Part shown: piece after piece, positions 25,028 through 36,100 of the stretch
How the letters are laid out: each line of letters starts with the position of its first letter
Numbering within the stretch: position 1 is the stretch's first letter
Assembly (NCBI RefSeq): GCF_949628215.1
Contig: NC_134279.1
Location: 53,308,266-53,372,265, forward strand
Source: Phalacrocorax aristotelis
Taxonomy: Eukaryota > Chordata > Aves > Suliformes > Phalacrocoracidae
DNA length: 64,000 bases
Direction of reading: 5' to 3'
Made by a program: the position numbers and the translations under genes
The notes under the pieces: model-generated
What the model saw: the letters and a program-made list of their open reading frames with translations, nothing else
Database searches by the model: none
Told to the model about the DNA's origin: nothing

Positions 25028-25140
25028 GGACACTTTTAATAATAAGCTGGACCATCTTGTCTAGACCATGTTTTTGCCATGAAAGGTTGGACCAGATGAT
25101 CCTTGAAGTCCCTTCCTTCCAACCTGGTGTTCTATGATAT
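25028..25140 (+). mobile_element. CR1 LINE, 3' end of the outer copy
   Basis: The plus-strand CR1 resumes here (accatcttgtctagacc, then tggaccagatgatccttga and agtcccttccttccaacctg) and ends near 25140. Comparison with the copy at 47797 indicates that roughly 35-40 bases of the outer element are missing at the insertion point. Confidence 0.85.
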
Positions 25141-25424
25141 GAAATTGTTCAAATAACGATAATTTAAATGTGCTTATCTGAAGAAAGAAAATAGCAGCTT
25201 TTCATACTTTTCATTGTTTTTGTTTACTGGAGAACAAATTCTGTACTTTATCACTGCATAAATACGAGTCTAGGAGGAAACTCAAAGTTCCTTAGCACAA
25301 TGAATACGAGACCTCCAAAGCCTCTCTCGGCTACGAACAAAGCTGCCGCACCTGCCTTTGGCCACGAGAGGGTGCTGCTGGAAGTCGTTGCAGGCCCTAA
25401 ATCAGCCGCTCTGACTTCAGCCCC

Positions 25425-25984
25425 TGTGCTGGTTTGGCCTGGGGCAGAGTTAATTTTCTTCGCAGTAGCTAGGACGGGGCTGTGGTTTGGATTTGTGCTG
25501 ATAACACAGGGATGTTTTCGTTACTGCTGAGCAGGGCTTAGACAGAGTCAGGGCCTTTTCTGCTCTTCCAACCACCCTGCCAGTGAGTGGGCTGGGCGGT
25601 GCACAAGAAGCTGGGAGGGGACACAGCTGGGACAGCTGACCCCAACTCACCAAAGGGATTTCCCACACCATACATCATGCTTAGCATATAAAGCTGGGGG
25701 AAGTAGGAGGTGATGGCATTTTTTCTTCCCAGGTAACCGTTACATGTGTGATGGAGCACTGCTTTCCTGGAGATGGCTGAACACCTGCCTGGCAATGGGG
25801 AAGCAGTGAATAAATTCCTTGGTTTGCTTTGCTTGTGTGTGTGGCTTTCGCTTTACTTGTTAAACTGTCTTTATCTCAACCCACGAGTTTTCTCACTTTT
25901 ACTCATCGGATTCTCTCCCCCATCCCACAAGGGAGGAGTGAGCGACAGGCTGGGTGGTACTTAGTGGCTGGAGGTTAAACCACA
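25425..25984 (+). mobile_element. Solo LTR of an avian endogenous retrovirus
   Basis: About 560 bases starting TGTGCTGG and ending AACCACA, near-identical in layout to the inverted copy at 59599. It has a TATA box (25687-25692), a CpG-bearing U3 segment and a poly(A) signal AATAAA (25809-25814), the expected U3-R-U5 order. No gag, pol or env is attached, so it is a solo LTR. No clear target duplication was found. The family resembles ERVL-type LTRs common in birds, but the name is not certain. Confidence 0.82.
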
Positions 25985-26612
25985 ACAGTCAGTCACAACA
26001 AAGATTCTAATTTCTAAAAGGTTTACAGGCTGAAGAGGAACAAAAACCCGCACTGCTTTGTTCTTCTTTTTTTAACTGAGGTTTATATGGTGATTGCATG
26101 GCAAATAGGAGCTATGGAAGTAATGAATAGGCCTATGGTGGTAATATGACAATACAATGGTTTCCCCAACATTACTTCAATTTTACTGAAAGAACAAAGA
26201 AGTAATGAAGTGTTAAACTGAAAGCCAGTAGAAATTAAAGTAAAACTTATATTAGAGATTTAAAAAAAATCTCATTTAAACTCTACAATAAATGCACAAA
26301 ATGAGGTTTAAAAACTTGGTGGAGAACAGAATTGAGGCACAACACTTGAAGCCTCTGGTAGCTTTACTGACATACTTTATAAAGCCTATTATGTATGCAC
26401 TGAGCATTTTTATTTGGACAGCTCTTTAAATCACAATGATCTTAGAAGAAGCTAAATAAAATTTGTGGTGCAATTCTTAAAACAAATTGAAGTAGAAGCA
26501 GACTATAGGGAAAGGTACATTTATTCTTCAAAGGCTTTATTTTTAATAACTTCAGTTATTTTACAAACCATTTGCACCAGAATTGTCATCATACTTTCTC
26601 ATTCTTTCCTAG
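25985..26612 (+). other. PDCL2 remnant intron after the LTR
   Basis: AT-rich unique sequence with no supportable feature. Confidence 0.6.
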
Positions 26613-26819
26613 CATCCCAATGTGTTTACTGGTTAACGCACATCTCAGCCTGCTAGCCAGAAAGTTTCCAGAAGTCAAGTTTCTCAAAAACATTGTAAAC
26701 AGCTGCATTTGGAATTACTATGACATATTTACCCACAATACTTGTGTATAAAACCTGTGAAATAAAACACAGGTTCATTGGAGTGGCTAACTGTGGGGGA
26801 ATAGACCTTAAAGTAGAGG
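26613..26819 (+). pseudogene. PDCL2: PDCL2 remnant exon b, frameshift
   Basis: The acceptor tcctag is intact and the first codon, SIPMC, completes across the splice. The frame runs to NSCIWNYYD, then loses two bases (only atat remains at 26725-26728 where human has Asn-Cys). [16 protein letters not shown] and IGVANCGGIDLKVE follow in the shifted frame. The donor gtatga is intact. Confidence 0.92.
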
Positions 26820-27162
26820 GTATGAGAAAAAATTTTAAATAATTCACACTACAGAAGATTTTTTGTTTGTAATAATTAAAGATCACTGCTTAAAGGTGGA
26901 AAAAGGTTTTGAGTATTTTTGTAGGAAAAAAGTCTACAAAAAGAGAAGAATTTATGTAATTCTGTGGTAAGGATATTGGATAAGCATGGATATTTTGCAA
27001 TTTTGCGGTTAGCTATTTTACTGAGATAAAGTTGGGTTGTCGCAAGAATGGCTCCATTTTTTGTTGTTGTTGAGATGGAGCTTGGTCTTTAACAAAAGTC
27101 CTTTTCCTCTTAAGTGAGAATTTATTGCAATTAATAGAATAAATTGTCATTTGTTTTTACAG
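26820..27162 (+). other. Last PDCL2 remnant intron
   Basis: A 343-base AT-rich intron with a pyrimidine tract before the acceptor. Nothing else was seen. Confidence 0.7.
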
Positions 27163-27320
27163 AACTTGAATGGAAACTAGCATAAATTGGAGCAATAAAA
27201 ACTGACTTAGAAGAAAACCCCCAGAAGGACATGATGGTGACACTGTCAGGACGAAATATTTCTGCTCATAAAGACACCATTACAAAAAGCAGTGATGTGG
27301 TGAAACCACTTATTACTTGA
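27163..27320 (+). pseudogene. PDCL2: PDCL2 remnant terminal exon, stop codon
   Basis: The acceptor is tttacag. Reads ELEWKLA, then taa at 27183 where human has Glu, then IGAIKTDLEENPQKDMM and a hydrophilic tail ending in KPLIT and a tga at 27318-27320 that is probably the ancestral terminator. Confidence 0.9.
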
Positions 27321-27695
27321 GAAAATTTTAATGCAGGTCATCTGTTCTGACAAATTAGCTCAAATACAGTTTTACTCCTTTGGGAAGTCTGAAACAAAAA
27401 AAAAAGCTTTTTTCACTTGTATTGTTTTTTTGTTTTGATTTGTTGAAGAAAATGATGTAGTAAATGAACGCCACGGTTACCTCTGGATACACACAGATGG
27501 CTGTCACTGACACCAGGAGTCTGGATTCTCCGTTTCATACAAACTCTGCTTACATGCAATGGTAAGGGGAGGGTATTACCCAGTGGGCTCTAACCTGTAC
27601 TTACTTCTTCCTTTTATCCAGCATGGGTGCAAGACACTCCAGTTCTCAGTGAAACAACTGCAGTGAACTCTGCTCTGCAAAGGGCCTTCTCAGTT

Positions 27696-27720
27696 CCCCC
27701 CACCCCACCCCCACCCCCCC
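27696..27720 (-). other. G-quadruplex motif on the minus strand
   Basis: The plus strand reads C6-A-C4-A-C5-A-C7, so the minus strand has four G-runs of 4-7 separated by single T loops. Single-base loops with long runs are the most stable class of predicted parallel G-quadruplex. It lies about 375 bases after the PDCL2 terminal stop, in AT-rich DNA. Confidence 0.85.
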
Positions 27721-30363
27721 GAAAAGCTGACCCAAAGAAAATTATGTGATTAGCAAAATAAAGTCAGGATTTGGCCCTGAATCCATCGACTAATAGTTCT
27801 GTTTGTTTGACAGATGCCCAAGAATCTTCTCTAACAAAGATAATCTTACTACTATTTTAAAATACTGACAGTTGGATCAGTTGTTCCTTCCCAACAAAAA
27901 TAAGTATATCCTTAACAAAATAGTTTACAGTACAACTGTAGAAAAGCAAAACTACATGAGTGAATGAAAAGCCCATGCTCCTAATTCAGCATTATTATTT
28001 ATTGAGAGTGAATCAAATTACATAGTATTAATGTTATTTTTCCAGTCACTCATCATAAAAAAAAAAATCTAATTTCAGTGTGCTAATGAAGATTTAGTTA
28101 CACACAGCTGTCACAGTTTATAGCATCAGGCTGCAGAAAGAAAAATAAACCAGAAACCATTCACTTAACACTTGGCACACAGATACCTAAGAACAAGAAA
28201 ATTAACATTAGCCCTTTTTTTCCACCCGGTATGATACAGCAGTGCTATTAGTAGACACCTACTGGCAGACACCACTTCTACAAACTTTTATTTTGCAGAT
28301 TCAAAGAGGTAACTAGCAGATGCATTTCAGAGATAATGGCTTATCTGTCACTATCTGACGCTTCAAACTCAAGAGCTAACTAGTAGTTTTAAATGTAAAT
28401 GGGTCATCAGTGACTTCAGATATGATTCCAGTCAGGTCAGGCAAATATCAGTCTTGGCTGCTATAAAAGGAGCACTACCAACCGCTTCCGCTCAGCAGTG
28501 AGCCTCCCTCCCGCTACTGTGGCTGCCGTGAGGTACACCAGCACAATACACAACTGTACAAGGGAAGAGCTGTCCCACTGGAAGCTGTCACTGTACAGCT
28601 GTCACGTTGGGAGTAATTGGAATATGTTGCTAGATATGACACGAAAGCGCCAAACCTCACCTTTGGTGACCCTTACCTATGTCGAAGTGCAGTGACCGTG
28701 CAATCATGATTACAGCCATGAGATATGACAAAGCAGCAGCAAAATCCAAGGGAATCTGCAGGTTAGAAGCAGATGTTTCTGGTTCTTGGTCTGTTACACC
28801 ATTTGTAGCAAAAGGGCCTAGGAATGAATGTTAGCCAACCTTGCCTTACAAGGACTAAGTAGATTGTGGCAGGCTTTCAAGTCAGCATCTTTGTTAAATC
28901 CACTGATTTTAGTATTCTGGAGTGATGTGAAACTCACTTTCAAAATCAGCTTCCTCAAACAGATCCTCTTTTGAATATGCCAGTCAGGACCAAAAAGGAA
29001 CATTGTGAGCAGATGATTATTCTATGGCTCTGACGTACATCATGCACAAGATGGCGACGACAGTTCTGTAGGAAACATGGCTATAGCTAATGGAACTGCA
29101 CTGAAAATTTCTGCATTTCTGGCCCAGCCTAGTCCCATCATTCAATAATTAACAAAAGATTCACTGCTCAGAATTCGGCAATGTCTGAAAATGATGTCGG
29201 CTCTCATGTAACCTTTGTGAGTGAAACAAAGCTATTGTTACACACCAGAGCAAACTCACATTGACAATAAGATCCAGAAGTATATCTAGGTGGAGAATAG
29301 TTTTATAAAACCACCACATCACTTCTAAGCTTTCTGTCCTGCTCCTTCTAAGAGAAGGTGCATTAAAAAATGACCTTGGTTAGGCCATAACTTTGGCAGA
29401 AAACACAAATGTGTGTCATTTCCACAGCTGTGCTGCCTGTTTTGATCCTGTCAAATCCCAAATTGTTAAGACGTGCAAGCCACAAAGAATTATTTGCTGC
29501 TGCAACATTGCAGCAGGTAGATGTTATGCTCCCATACGTGCAGGGTGTGGAGAGAGCGCAGTATCTCTACCGTGTTTTTCTGAAGAATTACTACTGGTTA
29601 CTAAAGATTTTGTGGCAAATTTGACACAAGCAGCCTGATGCTATTTTCAACCTCCCAGTTTCTTGGCCATAGTCTAGTTCTGGTAATGACACATTTTTGT
29701 TGAAAATATTCCTGCTTTTTCTCCTGGATTTTCCATTCCTGCTGTATCCTATTAGCTTTACCACATTTCACCATAGGAGCATTATCCTTTGCATGAGTAA
29801 TGAAATGATTAGTGTTGTTTATATCACATTTTCCTCAACTGAAAACTAGAATATTATGAATCAGTAAGTAACAAAAATACGTGTTTTTACTAATGCTTTT
29901 AAAATTTCTTCCTGTGGAAGAACTGAGCTCATGGTTAGCTGAACTAACTTAACTTGGCTCTTTCGCAACATTATGGCTAAAGAGGTTCCTGTCCCTCACG
30001 TACCTTTGCATAAGATTTTGGTCACATGGTGAATCAAGTTGGGAAACTGATCTACCTGAAAAGTAATCCAGAAAGAAAAATCCAGAAGATTTTACAGCCA
30101 GGTCAAGCTCCTTACTTCACTCCAGACACGAACGCTAATTAAGCTTAGACAGATACATTTTTGAAATCATGCTTTCAGATATATTGCTGTTTAGGAGATC
30201 AACTGAAAAATAAACATCCTTGTAACTGAGAAAAAAACCCTGGGAATATTTACATACTACTACCACTGAGCAATATTTTGTTTTACAGGAAACAGTTTGC
30301 TGCTATGTTCTGCTGCACCCAGAACAGGTTTATACTAACATAATCACTGCACATTTACATATA
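27721..30363. other. Intergenic region with unexplained coding-like patches
   Basis: No gene can be assigned. A perfect TATAAAAG sits at 28462-28469 beside GC-richer sequence. Several 25-70 codon open frames occur on both strands between 28480 and 29640, and one minus-strand segment (28677-28755) has exon-like borders. None matches a protein I recognise. The remainder is ordinary AT-rich sequence. Confidence 0.45.
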
Positions 30364-30752
30364 TGAGGAGCAGCTGAGGGAGCTGGGGTTTTCAGTCTGG
30401 AGAAGGCTGAGGGGAGACCTTATCGCTCTCTACAACTGCCTGAAAGGAGGTTGTAGTGAGGTGGGTGTTGGTCTCTTCTCCCAATTACTAGTGATACGAC
30501 AAGAGGAAATGGCCTCAAGCTGCACCAGGGGAGGTTTAGATTGGATATTAGGAAAAATTTCTTTACTGAGAGAGTGATCAGGCATTGGAACAGGCTGCCC
30601 AGAGAAGTGGTGGAGTCACCATCCCTGGAGGTGTTTAAAAAACATGTAACCACAGCACTTCAGGGCATGATTTAGGAGGCACGGTGGTGTTGGGTTGATG
30701 GTTGGACTTGATGATCCTAGAGGTCTTTTCCAACCTTAATGATTTTATGATT
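30364..30752 (+). mobile_element. CR1 LINE 3' fragment
   Basis: A 5'-truncated CR1 in plus orientation, starting at gaggagcagctgagggagct and ending with gatgatcctagaggtc and a gattttatga end. Apart from scattered changes it reads the same as the inner minus-strand copy at 24465-25027, so both come from one young subfamily. Confidence 0.92.
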
Positions 30753-31549
30753 CATATTCCAGTCCTGCAGTAGGCAGTATGGCTGGAACCCATTACAGTT
30801 CCACATAAAACCAGTGCAGTACCAGTTAGTCACCTTTCTGATTAACTGTGGTACCTGATGATCTTTGTATTTATTAGCTAGGCCGTTTCACAACTGTCTC
30901 TCTAAAGTCAATAATACAGGCGCATCTTACAGTTTTTGTAAGCTCAACCAACACAAACACAAGACCACCGAATAGTCCTGCAAACCTCTACCACAGCTGC
31001 GTTTTCCTGTGCTGAAATGATACATTTTCTGAACAAATCTACACCTCACCACTGTGTAGCCTGCCTAACAAAAATATTTCAGTCCCATACAGGGCACTTC
31101 AGTTTATCAAGTTCACAATTAACTCTTTTACCTTGCAGCCACACAAAAAAACCCCAAACTGTAAGGAATAGCAAATGAGAAGAATGGATTTAAATTGCTG
31201 CTTTTCAGTCAGAAAGCAGGAAGCTTACTTACTGTGAGCCTTCCATCAGTGTGATGGTCCAGAAATCCCTCAGACTTCAACTGCCAATATTAGGACCGTA
31301 CAACACAAATTGTACAAACTGTGCAATACTAGTACAGTATTTTAAAAGTTACAGGATTTGATTAGGAGTAGAGATTTTAAACTCAGCAAGGATCATTCCC
31401 CATTTTTAACGTTAGGTAACCATGTTTTATAAAACTGATACTAAAAGGATTGTATAGAGACAACAGGACCGAGAAGAAGGTCAAGCCTGTTCTCGGCCAC
31501 TCCGTTATGTTTTACCAGTTTATGCACACCGGTAAAAGAAGCCACCGAC
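30753..31549. other. Intergenic sequence before the CLOCK CpG island
   Basis: AT-rich unique sequence grading into the CpG island. No feature supported. Confidence 0.6.
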
Positions 31550-33180
31550 CACCGTCAGGACGGGCTGCCCGTGCCCCCAAACAGCTTGCGGCGGCACGCC
31601 TGCTCGCAGGGAGCATCCCAGATGCTGCTCGTTCCCCTCGGGGACCGAACGCGTGGCCGGGCGCAGGGTACCGTGCCGCAAGCAGGGACACGGCCCAGAA
31701 CGCCGGGCTGTACCAGGTACCACGCTTCAGCAGAGGAGCACCTCTGTCCGGCGGGACCCCCGCCGGAGGCTGGGCCCCGGGCTCCGCGCCCGCCAGGACA
31801 ACGAGCCCCGCAACACCGCGCCGGGAGCGGCGGCAGCCCCTCCGGCCGCCGGGCCGCCCCGCCCATCGCTCACAGCCTCCCGCGGCCCCGCCGCCCGGGG
31901 GCGGAGGGCGGCCGGGCACCACTCCCCGGCTCCCCGCCCCGCAGCCCGGCTACCCTCGGCCCAGTGAGCGGGAGAGCCCGGACGCCCCGAGCCACGGAGA
32001 CGTGGTGCTGCTGGGTCTCACCGAGTAGAACTTTCCCGTTCCCGAGGCGCCGGGACTTGACCCGGCAGGAGCACCGCCCGCCGCAGCCGGAGGCTCACGC
32101 CCCACTGAGTAGCGCGGCTACCGCCATTTCCTCTTCCTCCTCCTCCTCCCGGAGCGGAGCCGGGGTGAGGTGAGGCGAGGTAAGGCGAGGTCAGGGCGGC
32201 GCGGCGGCCACTGCGCCTGTGCAGCCCCCTCACAGCCGCGCACGCGTACACAGGCGGGTGGAGAGTGGAGGGGAGGTGGAGATCACCTCCGCGGCCGCGC
32301 CGGGCACCGCATGCGCAGCGCGGCACGGCGGCGGCCCGGCGCGGGGGGCCGTGGTGCTGCGGGGTGCAATGCGCCTCGGCGCACGCGCGGTGGCGCGAGG
32401 CGCCGCGGCTGCCGGCGGTGGGCCCGGCGGCGCAGGCGCGGTGTGAGCGAGAGCGGGAGGCGGGGGGGGGGAACACACAGACGCACACACGGGACTGCCG
32501 AGCCCGGCTGCTGGTGCTGCCGCGGGAGGAGGCTCCGCGCCGGCGGCAGGCTCGGGGCTGCGCGCAGCCAGCGGCTTTCGCCGGGAGAGGTCAGGCGGGC
32601 GGACAGCAGCCGTGCGGCGCCCGGTAAGAAGAGCGCGCTGCGGGCGCGGGGCGGGCGGGTCCGGCCGGGCCCGGCGGCGGTGGGGAGTGGGGGGGATGGA
32701 GCGGAGGGGAGCCGTTAAAGTTCGACAGCGGCGGGTGCCCCGGCGGCGCGCGGGGAGGGCAGCGGCTGCCCTTGGGCAGGGCGCGGGCGGGGGCGGCCGC
32801 CGGCGGGGGCGGGGGGCGCTCGCGGGGCACCCGCTAGGCCCGGTGACCCACTTTGCTCCTGTCACAACTCCCGGGCACGTTTGGAGCCTTGCCCGCCTGG
32901 CCCGGCGCCCGCCCGGGCCGCTCCCGCTCCTCCCGCCCCCGCCGCCGGGGGGGGGGGCCGGCGGTGCTCCCAGGGGCAGCTTTGCGGCGGCGCGGCGCGG
33001 TGAGGCGAGCGTTTGGGCGGGCGGGGGCCGCGGCAGCGGGTGCCCGACCGGCGGCCGCCCTGAGGAGGCGGCTGGGCCCTGAGGTGGCGGGCACCCGCGG
33101 CGGGACGGCTCGGCGCGGCCTCGGGCTCCGGGCGCTCCTGCGGCAGGTGGACTGGAGCGGCGGGGTGCGGGGCTGAGTAC
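31550..33180 (+). promoter_or_regulatory. CLOCK: CpG island, probable CLOCK promoter
   Basis: About 1.6 kb of very GC- and CpG-rich DNA with sharp edges, the only large island between NMU and the window end. In human the next gene after NMU and PDCL2 on this strand is CLOCK, whose promoter is a CpG island. Visible elements include an ETS-type purine-rich segment (ccgccatttcctcttcctcc, about 32121-32140), many GC boxes, several G-runs able to form quadruplexes (about 32460 and 32947) and an E'-box CACGTT near 32876. No TATA box was found. Long open frames here on both strands reflect GC content and are not genes. Confidence 0.75.
32440..32623 (+). other. CLOCK: Probable CLOCK exon 1, non-coding
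   Basis: The donor gtaaga after 32623 (cggcgcccg, then gtaagaag) is the strongest plus-strand donor in the island. The upstream limit is a guess because the island has no TATA box. CLOCK starts with several untranslated exons in mammals, so a non-coding first exon is expected. No ATG was noted in it. The assignment rests on synteny. Confidence 0.5.
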
Positions 33181-36100
33181 GCGCTTTCTGGGCTCGTTTT
33201 ATTTCCTTTTCCCTCTGATAACTTTATTGCGGTGCCTGCAGTGTGTTGGCGCCCTTAAATGTGAGGACTTCTCAGCAGCTCCGGTCCTCTCCCGACTTAG
33301 GTGCATCCTTACAATCAGTATGTCGAATACTCTATGTGTACATGTGCAAAACATGACCGACCGCTGAGGGACTGGAAATCCGTGGTACTACGTTTTTGTG
33401 TTTCTGTTAAGGTAGATTTTGATTTTTGCTTGGCTTCACTTCCAAATTCCTGGTACTTTAGGCCTGGATATAAATTTGAAATGTTCTCTTTTTGTTTGTT
33501 TATGAGGAGGAGCACTTATAAACTAATCAAATGTATTGGTAGAGAGATTTTTATATGGCCGTTGTTTTCCTGTACATGTTAAAAGTTGACCTGCTAAGAG
33601 GCACAAGGAAAGTTTAGCTGGGATATGAAGTAGCATGTAGCAGCTGAGTGGCTGATCATAGACCCTGATGCTCTAAATCTTTCAAGTGGGTTTTTTTATG
33701 ACATAGTTTGACAAGCAGCGCTTTTGGTGGCAGTGTTGATTTAAACAGGCCTGCCTGTTCCTTGCTCCCAGCTCTCACCTCTTTGCTGCCCCCCTCAGCT
33801 GTACCAGCACAACGGTTCATGGAACCATGTCCCGTAACTGGGTTGGGGAAATGATCCAGGTTAAAATTAACTACCTTTTTTTTTTTTTTTTAAATGTGGT
33901 TATATTTAACCTAGATCACTTCTCTGGGTGACAGGTGTGCCAGAAGGCAAGGGCATTGTTTAAGCAAACACTCTAGTGAAAGAAGTACTTGAGAAATACA
34001 CCTCAACTGTCGTAGTTCTGGCAAACTTCAGTATGAGCAGTTGCAGTTGTTTCACGCTGTTTAATCTTACAGGAATAAAACCGATTCTGTCCATGAATAT
34101 CTGTGGGGTTTGGGCCTGCTGTTTGGAATTAGGCAGTATTTGATATAATAGAGGAATTTGACTTGACGGCACAGGTAGCTCTGCAAAGATTTTTTAATAA
34201 ACTACTGATTTTCATGTATAACCTTTTAAGATATTTTCTTAAAAGTGTTACAGATGCTGCTTTCAGGTTACCAAACATTACATGTTTGGGTTAGAGCTTT
34301 TTGGTTGCATGTGGGTGCTAGCATGTTTATGGTCTGAGAATTTTGTTGGTAAGGCAAGAGTTACCTCTTCTTAAGAAACAGTCCCAACAGGAGAAAAAAA
34401 AACCCACACAACTCCCGGGTTGATATTTAATAGTTTAAGATGTTATTCAGCTATGTCTTGTTTTTTATTTCTTCCGCTTTGTGTTCTTATATAGAAAAGT
34501 TTAACACATGTAGGTAAAATAAAAGGATGTGAGGAAAGCAGAGAGTGTTTTCTTTATTAATGTTCCAAGAATCCCATAAGCTTTCTGTTGTAGCTAATCT
34601 TACACTTCTTGTACTCAGCAATTTAAAAACTCAGTGGTAATTACTTTAAATTTAATTTTTAGTCTTGGTTAATTATCTTGTTAGTATAAAATTTCACTGA
34701 AGTCATGAATCTTTGTGGATGGAGTGCTCTTGCCAAGGAAACTGCTGCTTTTGAGAGCTTTGGGCTTTTGCTATTTTTTTGGCTGTATTTTAAACTTGTG
34801 CAAAAAGTTGAAGATACAAATTTAGTAGTAGAGATGTTAACCCCCACGCTCCCCACATGTTCTTTATATGAAATGTTTTTATCAAGGTGAAAAGTTGTGA
34901 GGGTTTTTGCTAAAAATAATAGACTTGTGTTGCAAATTAGTTGTGAAGCAAAAATGCAGTTTTCTTCTCTAGGTAATTTCACAATTTGAAAACAGCTCAT
35001 TTTTTTAGCTATGTATCCTTCCAGGAGAGATGTGTAATTTGCTGTCTAGAGCCTCACAGCTTCAGCCTAACTTCATATATTGAAGAATATGGTTAGTTCT
35101 CGTAGAATAGAAAATTAGTACCCTAATTCCGTTTTTAATACAAAACACACAATGTAATTAGGAAGAAGTGGAATTACAGCTAAGGTGCCTTCCTTTTTAT
35201 CACATTGTAATGAGTTATTTTTTCGTGAGGAAAAGGCTTTGGTAGATGTTTGAAGTAAAGAAAAGTGCATTTTAGTGTTTCAGCCTTTTTAAAGTACTTG
35301 CTTCCGTATGAATGCTGGAAATTATAAATACCAGATGATAAGGCAGATCTAGAAATGTTTCCGAGGACAGATGGTGTTAGTAGATTGTTGCATAGCAAAG
35401 ACAGTAGTAGTTCCTCCTACCATACTTACCTTCTATTTATTTATTTTGCAATATATTTTTAACCTTTCTATGTTAATTGAGTTGGTTCACTCTGTAGAAA
35501 GCTGTACTGGCACCACCAAAGGGGTGGCACAAGAACAGGAGAGAGTTGCCAGGCTGCTGGGAGAGCAGCAGCTGTCTTAAGGTAGCTTTATCTCTAGAGA
35601 GGGAAAAAAAAAAAAATCTGTGAGACTATAGAGTGTGGCCAGACCATTCAACTGTCTCTGTCATCTTCTACTAATGCTGGATTATTATTAGTACTATCGG
35701 TATTATTTTGAATTTATTTTGAATTTAGTTGTCTTTCAGATTAGAAAGAGGTATAGGAGTCTGAAATAAAAGATTCCAGTGTAACTCTACCAGAAGCAAA
35801 TCTGGCTACATCCATTGGGAAGGTATCTTATTCACTTCTGTGGGTGGTCCATCTGGGGAAAAGAACTTATCACACTTGCTTATTACCTCAGTTAATGGCA
35901 GTCTGTAATAAATTGAAACTGTTTGTTGGTCGTTCCCCAGTTCATTTGTTGCAGGAGTTATAAGATGTGAAATGCAAAATCATGGAAGAGGAAGAGACTC
36001 ATGGTTAATGCAGCTGTGTTCTGCCCTGAAGGATTGAATTCCAACCCCTACTGCTGCCACAAAATTCCTTTGTAATGCAAAGGCCACTTTAATTTTGGCA

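Larger units (their letters stand above)
22697..27320 (+). pseudogene. PDCL2: PDCL2 (phosducin-like 2) pseudogene, last three exons
   Basis: Three exons (22697-22839, 26613-26819, 27163-27320) with intact GT-AG borders match the C-terminal two thirds of phosducin-like 2, a thioredoxin-fold co-chaperone of the CCT chaperonin expressed in male germ cells and needed for mouse male fertility. Recognisable stretches are [79 protein letters not shown] and GAIKTDLEENPQKDMM. The coding frame is broken four times: taa at 22737-22739, a one-base loss at 22749-22750, a two-base loss near 26725-26728, and taa at 27183-27185. Four independent lesions make an assembly error unlikely. The position between NMU and CLOCK on the same strand is the ancestral vertebrate place. 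Good splice sites and readable homology suggest a fairly recent loss. N-terminal exons were not found. Confidence 0.93.

Noticed and set aside
24645..25055. 136-codon minus-strand frame as a host gene
   Set aside because: It is the tail of CR1 ORF2 in the inner element.
29393..29638. Overlapping 71- and 81-codon plus-strand frames
   Set aside because: Two different frames and the minus strand are all open here, so openness is not evidence of coding; no homology was recognised.
31450..33176. Long open frames on both strands in the CpG island
   Set aside because: Their composition is Arg/Pro/Ala/Gly only, as expected from GC-rich DNA with few stop codons, and they overlap each other in several frames.
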